Shown here: positions 60,366 to 64,000 of the stretch, piece by piece
Numbering within the stretch: position 1 is the stretch's first letter
Layout: each line of letters begins with the position of its first letter
From: Fibrella rubiginis
Lineage (GTDB): Bacteria; Bacteroidota; Bacteroidia; Cytophagales; Spirosomataceae
Direction: 5' to 3'
Assembly (NCBI RefSeq): GCF_017353185.1
Contig: NZ_JAFMYV010000003.1
Coordinates: 62,001-126,000 of the forward strand
DNA length: 64,000 nucleotides
Program-made: the position numbers and the translations under genes
Notes under the pieces: model-generated
Told to the model about the DNA's origin: nothing
Database searches by the model: none
Seen by the model: the letters and a program-made list of their open reading frames with translations, nothing else

Positions 60366-61502
60366 ATGAAACTGCGAATCATTTATTTGGTGCTCTTCGG
60401 AGGTAGTGCGGTGTTGCTACCGGCCTGTTCGTCGGAGTCGAAGAAGCCGACCGAAACGACAACTGAAACGGTCAGTCAGGTCGCTTACGAAACGGTGCCG
60501 GTCGTGGCCGAGCAACGGAGCAAGGCCCTGCAACTGCCAGGCGAATTTCTGGCGCGGTATGATGTCGCGTTGTTCGCCAAAGTAAACGGCTTCATCAAAA
60601 CGTTGAGGGTAGACGTGGGCGACCGCGTCCGGCGCGGGCAGGTGCTGGCTGTGATGGAAGCCCCCGAACTCGATGCCGACCTAAACCGTGCTATAGCCGA
60701 CCAACAAGCGGCCCGTGGGCGGCTGGAGGTGAGCAAACTTACATACCGACGGCTGGTGCAAACGGCCAAAACGCCCGGTGCCGTAGCTCCCCAGGAACTG
60801 GACGTCGCCAAAGGGCAACTCATGGGCGACAGTGCGGCCTATATAGGCAAAAGCCAGGTGGTAACTTCCGCCCGGCAGATGAAGCAGTACTTAGTGCTCA
60901 CCGCCCCCTTCAATGGCATTATTACGGAGCGTTTGCTCAGCCCCGGTGCCTTTGTCGGGCCGTCGCAGAAAGACCCGCAACCCGTTCTGAAGTTGAAAGA
61001 AGTGGAACGGCTGCGGTTGCAGGTTACCGTGCCCGAAGTCTACGCCGGTCAACTGCGGCAGCACACGCCCGTTACGTTCTCGGTCAATGCCTATCCAGGT
61101 GAGACGTTCCGGGGACGCATCAACCGCATTTCTTACAACGTCGAGCGGGCGGTTCGGGCCGAACTGATCGAGATTGAGGTAAACAATCCGGGTCTGAAGT
61201 TGATGCCTGGTATGTTCACTCAGGTTGGCTTTCCGGTCCAACGTCGGGAGAAGAGCCTTTACGTACCCAGCACGGCGGTCGTCACCTCAATGGAAGGTAC
61301 GTATGTGATCGCCGTGCGCGGGGGTAAAACGCACTACGTACCCGTGCAGATCGGCAACGAAACCGACGACCTCCTGGAAGTTATCGGCGGGCTGAAATCC
61401 GGCGAACCGGTCGTAGCCAAGGCTTCGGATGACATTCGTAACGACATAGCGATTCGAACATCGCCTGTTGCACCAGCCCCTAACGCCGTGGTGGTTCGCT
61501 AA
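60366..61502 (+). CDS. Efflux RND transporter periplasmic adaptor (lipoprotein)
   Basis: 378 residues. ATG 60,366 gives a lipobox signal (VLLPACSS). The barrel-sandwich and hairpin parts of membrane-fusion proteins are seen (KVNGFIKTLRVDVGDRVRRGQVLAVMEAPEL, LTAPFNGIITERLLSPGAFVG, VERLRLQVTVPEVYAGQL, LYVPSTAVVTSMEGTYVIAV). It links the RND pump to TolC. It comes last in the operon instead of first. Confidence 0.93.
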   Translation: MKLRIIYLVLFGGSAVLLPACSSESKKPTETTTETVSQVAYETVPVVAEQRSKALQLPGEFLARYDVALFAKVNGFIKTLRVDVGDRVRRGQVLAVMEAPELDADLNRAIADQQAARGRLEVSKLTYRRLVQTAKTPGAVAPQELDVAKGQLMGDSAAYIGKSQVVTSARQMKQYLVLTAPFNGIITERLLSPGAFVGPSQKDPQPVLKLKEVERLRLQVTVPEVYAGQLRQHTPVTFSVNAYPGETFRGRINRISYNVERAVRAELIEIEVNNPGLKLMPGMFTQVGFPVQRREKSLYVPSTAVVTSMEGTYVIAVRGGKTHYVPVQIGNETDDLLEVIGGLKSGEPVVAKASDDIRNDIAIRTSPVAPAPNAVVVR

Positions 61503-61515
61503 ACCCCCTGACAGT

Positions 61516-61698
61516 ATGAGTGTATCGACGATTTTCATCCTCTTGCTGCTGGGTGCCCTCGCAGGCTACATCAGCGGTCTGGTTGGCATCGGTGGGAGCG
61601 TAATTCTGGTGCCCACGCTGGTGCTGCTGGGATTCAGTCAGTACCGGGCGCAGGGTACGTCGCTGGCCCTGCTGATTCCGCCCAGCCACAAACCTTGA
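61516..61698 (+). pseudogene. Truncated TauE/SafE-family permease gene
   Basis: 60 codons from ATG 61,516: one and a half membrane helices with the family start GYISGLVGIGGSVILVPTLVLLGFSQYRAQGTSLALLIPP, then a stop. Full proteins have about 120-260 residues, so a deletion joined the early part to the sequence before the stress-protein gene (7 bases further on). Probably non-functional. Confidence 0.72.
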
Positions 61699-61704
61699 CG
61701 GGTT

Positions 61705-62124
61705 ATGAGAACGAAAATTATTATCGCCGTTGACGATAGCACTCATGCTCCTCAGATTGCCCGTCAGGGTTTCGCACTGGCCCGCGAACTAGAAGCTGTC
61801 GTTTGTCTATACTGCGTCGTAGATGATGCCGGTGTCATTGGCGAAGGCTTGTACACCACGCAGGAAATCAGGCAGTCGATGTACGAGCGGGCCGAACACA
61901 CCCTGCTAAAAATACAAAACGAAGCAGGCGACATAGACTGTCAGATGATGGTGCTGCCTGGTGATCCGGTTCAGACGCTGGGCCGTATCTGCCAGCAGCA
62001 GCAACCCCGCTACGTGGTGATAGGGGCGCACCGACATGAAAACGAAGCGCAAAAGCTGATGAGTCGAATGGCCGGGCACTTAATCGATACGTTGCCCTGC
62101 CCGCTGATATTGGTGCCCTGCTGA
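61705..62124 (+). CDS. Universal stress protein (UspA-like)
   Basis: 139 residues with the UspA fold: IIIAVDDSTHAPQIARQGFALAREL at the start and the nucleotide-loop region YVVIGAHRHENEAQKLMSRMAGHLIDTLPCPLILVP. The loop reads G-A-H-R-H-E-N where ATP-binding members have GxxGxxGxx[ST], so ATP binding is uncertain. Cytoplasmic. It follows the efflux operon and the TauE fragment. Confidence 0.87.
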   Translation: MRTKIIIAVDDSTHAPQIARQGFALARELEAVVCLYCVVDDAGVIGEGLYTTQEIRQSMYERAEHTLLKIQNEAGDIDCQMMVLPGDPVQTLGRICQQQQPRYVVIGAHRHENEAQKLMSRMAGHLIDTLPCPLILVPC

Positions 62125-62178
62125 TTGCTTCTGTAGGGACCTCGATTTTCACTAGTTGCGCTTAAAGGTACTCAACCC

Positions 62179-62748
62179 ATGAAACGTATACCGTTGTTCT
62201 GTGGCCGTTCCCGATGGGCCGTTATAAGTGGTCCTCTTTTCTTTTTGGTGCTATTGGGATGCAGCCCCGAAACCATACAGGTAATGCATACGCCCGATGA
62301 GTTAGCTTCCATTGAGCCTACCTACCAACTGCGCCAGATTCGTCAGAAGGCCCACCTTCACCAGGTACTAGTTAACGATAGGGCCGGTCACAAACAGACC
62401 CTACCGGCTGATTCGGTTTGGGGTTATCAAACCAACCAAAACCACCTGTATCGGCTCTACCGGGACGATTGGTACGAGGTACTTCAGCGCGGGGCCGTCA
62501 CTATTTATCGGAACGAAATCTGGGCTGGAGATGCCACGTGGGATAACTATTATTTTAGTTTGACTCTTACGGGAACAATACACAATCTGGATCGTCGAAC
62601 CGCACGTATTGCTCTGAAAGAGGATGCTTGTATGCAACGGCTGCTGGCGCAAATGCGGAACCGGGACCTGCTTCGCACGGATAGCAAGGGGTCTTACGGT
62701 TTAACCAATGCCTACGTGTATTGTCATTGTCGAACCGCCCAAAAATGA
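62179..62748 (+). CDS. Hypothetical lipoprotein
   Basis: 189 residues with a lipoprotein signal (LFFLVLLGCSP). The mature part has LPADSVWGYQTNQNHLYRLY and YYFSLTLTGTIHNLDRRTAR and a C-terminal YVYCHCRTAQK; these are unlike any family I know. Expected in the cell envelope. Confidence 0.6.
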   Translation: MKRIPLFCGRSRWAVISGPLFFLVLLGCSPETIQVMHTPDELASIEPTYQLRQIRQKAHLHQVLVNDRAGHKQTLPADSVWGYQTNQNHLYRLYRDDWYEVLQRGAVTIYRNEIWAGDATWDNYYFSLTLTGTIHNLDRRTARIALKEDACMQRLLAQMRNRDLLRTDSKGSYGLTNAYVYCHCRTAQK

Positions 62749-62844
62749 GAGGCAGTGCTGCTTTGCCACAGCCTTTAGACAGCCATGATGGATATGATTG
62801 TGGCTTCACTTCAAAGAGTGTTACCTGCTTTCACTATGTCATCT

Positions 62845-63496
62845 ATGAGTAACAGCCCCATCAACCGATTAGGCCGGGCGGGCATAAAAAAGCTCATTTT
62901 GTTTGTGTTATTGTGGGTTTATGGATATGGTAGCCGAGCGCAATCTTACATCTATGGGGCCACTCTGCCCATAAACCCTACCTTAGCCTACAATCTGGTG
63001 GAACCGCTACAACCAGAAACACCCTATCAAACACACCCGGCTCTTGCAGGAAGAACTTGTAACCATTAACAAACTATTAGGTAAGCTAGCGATTGTAGAT
63101 GCTGGCTTATATAAGTCGAGAGCTGATGATTTATATCATTTTTTGGAAACGTTGCGCGCCGATAAGACAGATTATGGTTCAGAGCAGACGTACCAAGCAA
63201 TCGTACATAGTTTGGAAATTATTACTAATATGGTGCGTAATGATTTAGCTATGTATAAGGATAAAATTGAGCAAATAAAGCTGAATGAAAAGCGACAGGA
63301 AATACAGAAGACAAATCCCAGAACGGCCCAAGTCTACAAGTTTACTCCCATACTGAATCACCCCAAATACGAGGCTCGCTATATTCATCTACTGATGGGA
63401 GATGAGATAATTACGCTAAAAAAAAGTGTCGGCGATTATTTTCAGATACAAAGCGGAACTTGGAAGGGATACATTCATAACAGCATGATTCGCTAA
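62845..63496 (+). pseudogene. Secreted protein with SH3-like C-terminus, frameshifted
   Basis: The first frame gives a signal peptide (LILFVLLWVYGYGSRAQ) and about 50 more residues, ending LQPETPYQTHPALAG. The next frame continues RLLQEELVTINKLLGKLAIVD, helical (to about 63,300), and ends with a small SH3-like beta domain (IHLLMGDEIITLKKSVGDYFQIQ, WKGYIHNSMIR). Removing one C from the CCC run near 63,036-63,038 joins the frames in PYQTHRLLQEEL. It is a recent frameshift or a read error in a homopolymer. Confidence 0.65.
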
Positions 63497-63498
63497 AA

Positions 63499-63657
63499 AT
63501 GAGTTATAACAAGATTGAGCACGTACCCAACCAAGTCTTTGGCAACCTGACGCATCTCGTGGATGCGGTGCTGGTGTATTTAGCTCAACTGCGGGCCTAC
63601 CCTAAAGGCCTTACGGCTTTGCTTCGTAAAAGGAGGTCCATTTTCTTTATAGACTAA
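63499..63657 (+). CDS. Short ORF, possible transposase remnant
   Basis: 52 codons right after the SH3-like gene (VFGNLTHLVDAVLVYLAQLRAYPKGL). It resembles the C-terminal end of IS630-type transposases (a -FGNL- then -YL- helix), but is too short to be sure. No start of such a gene is upstream. Confidence 0.3.
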   Translation: MSYNKIEHVPNQVFGNLTHLVDAVLVYLAQLRAYPKGLTALLRKRRSIFFID

Positions 63658-63865
63658 TCCACGCATCAATAACAATACTAAGAGTTGATGGAGCGCACAG
63701 CCCCCTGTATAAGTGACGCACGGTGTTAGCTAACCTTTCCACCCTTAGCCGCGTTGGGTACTCCGACTCGGCTACTCGAAAGTGATTATTGTCGCCGGTT
63801 ACACGGCACTCACACCTGACGTACTAACACAAGTAACTAGGAGCTGAAGAAGGGTTGTAGATTTT
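63658..63865. other. Intergenic region
   Basis: 208 bases; nothing recognised. Confidence 0.35.
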
Positions 63866-64000
63866 TCAGCGTTGACGTTTTAAAAAGGTGAGGTAACCCG
63901 TTGATAACTCATAAATCGCTTGCACGGTTAAGGGCGTAGCGGGCCAGTAAAAGGCCACTACATCCCAGTCTGGTTCGTTAGGCTTATATACCGCCAAGAA
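63866..64000 (-). CDS. Partial hypothetical gene at the window end
   Basis: 44 codons are open from the window edge to a TGA on the minus strand (VYKPNEPDWDVVAFYW, YELSTGYLTFLKRQR). The N-terminus is outside the window; not recognised. Aromatic and tidy codon use suggest a real C-terminus. Confidence 0.4.
   Translation of the reverse strand, partial: FLAVYKPNEPDWDVVAFYWPATPLTVQAIYELSTGYLTFLKRQR

Overview
The window is chromosomal DNA from a Bacteroidota bacterium, most likely a Spirosomaceae member (order Cytophagales, Spirosoma/Fibrella-like). The evidence is a SusC/SusD pair and further TonB-dependent receptors, DUF4230, DUF4296 and DUF4256 proteins, a BatA/DUF58 set, LytS/LytTR signalling, and -7 promoter elements of the Bacteroidota form TAnnTTTG. 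No rRNA, tRNA, CRISPR array or prophage was seen.

Layout. Positions 1-23.4 kb look like conserved chromosome: an S41 protease (cut by the window start), rnpA and rpmH on the minus strand, pyk diverging from them, a PIN/UPF0175 toxin-antitoxin pair wedged beside pyk, a Crp-like regulator diverging from an oxidoreductase, a TonB receptor, an alpha/beta hydrolase with a DinB protein, a gluconokinase-type FGGY kinase, a DUF4230 gene with two unknown lipoproteins, rnhB, a short BatA/DUF58 operon, and DUF4296-hemG-polyprenol-phosphate mannosyltransferase. This part is rich in long, near-perfect inverted repeats in or across gene borders. One family, with core ATTGTACAT-GTTCATTAT, supplies the rnpA stop codon and the hydrophobic signal-peptide core of two unrelated genes.

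Positions 23.4-34 kb are accessory. A secreted heme protein/Rieske/DUF5777 operon is cut by an 862-bp IS5-type element. Two orphan PAS histidine kinases, a RES/Xre toxin-antitoxin pair, a sigma-region-2-like fragment and a receiver domain without its phospho-acceptor aspartate follow, among gene-poor stretches.

Positions 34-46 kb, on the minus strand, carry a four-gene operon (SusC, SusD, sodium/solute symporter, a variant phosphoesterase) and a set consistent with molybdenum-related uptake (ModE-like regulator and TonB receptor), next to a broken molybdopterin-fold gene on the plus strand. Positions 46.4-48.2 kb hold an ArsR operon with a clear promoter and paired operators; its second gene carries a frameshift. 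From 48.6 kb to the end, all genes but one short hypothetical and the terminal partial gene are on the plus strand: small lipoproteins, an acetyltransferase, a LytS/LytTR pair, an OmpR/histidine kinase pair followed by a TolC-RND-adaptor efflux operon, a truncated TauE/SafE gene, a universal stress protein, and a frameshifted SH3-like protein.

Four genes look damaged by small changes (molybdopterin-fold, SRPBCC, SH3-like, TauE/SafE). They may be true pseudogenes or, in part, sequencing errors; raw reads would decide.
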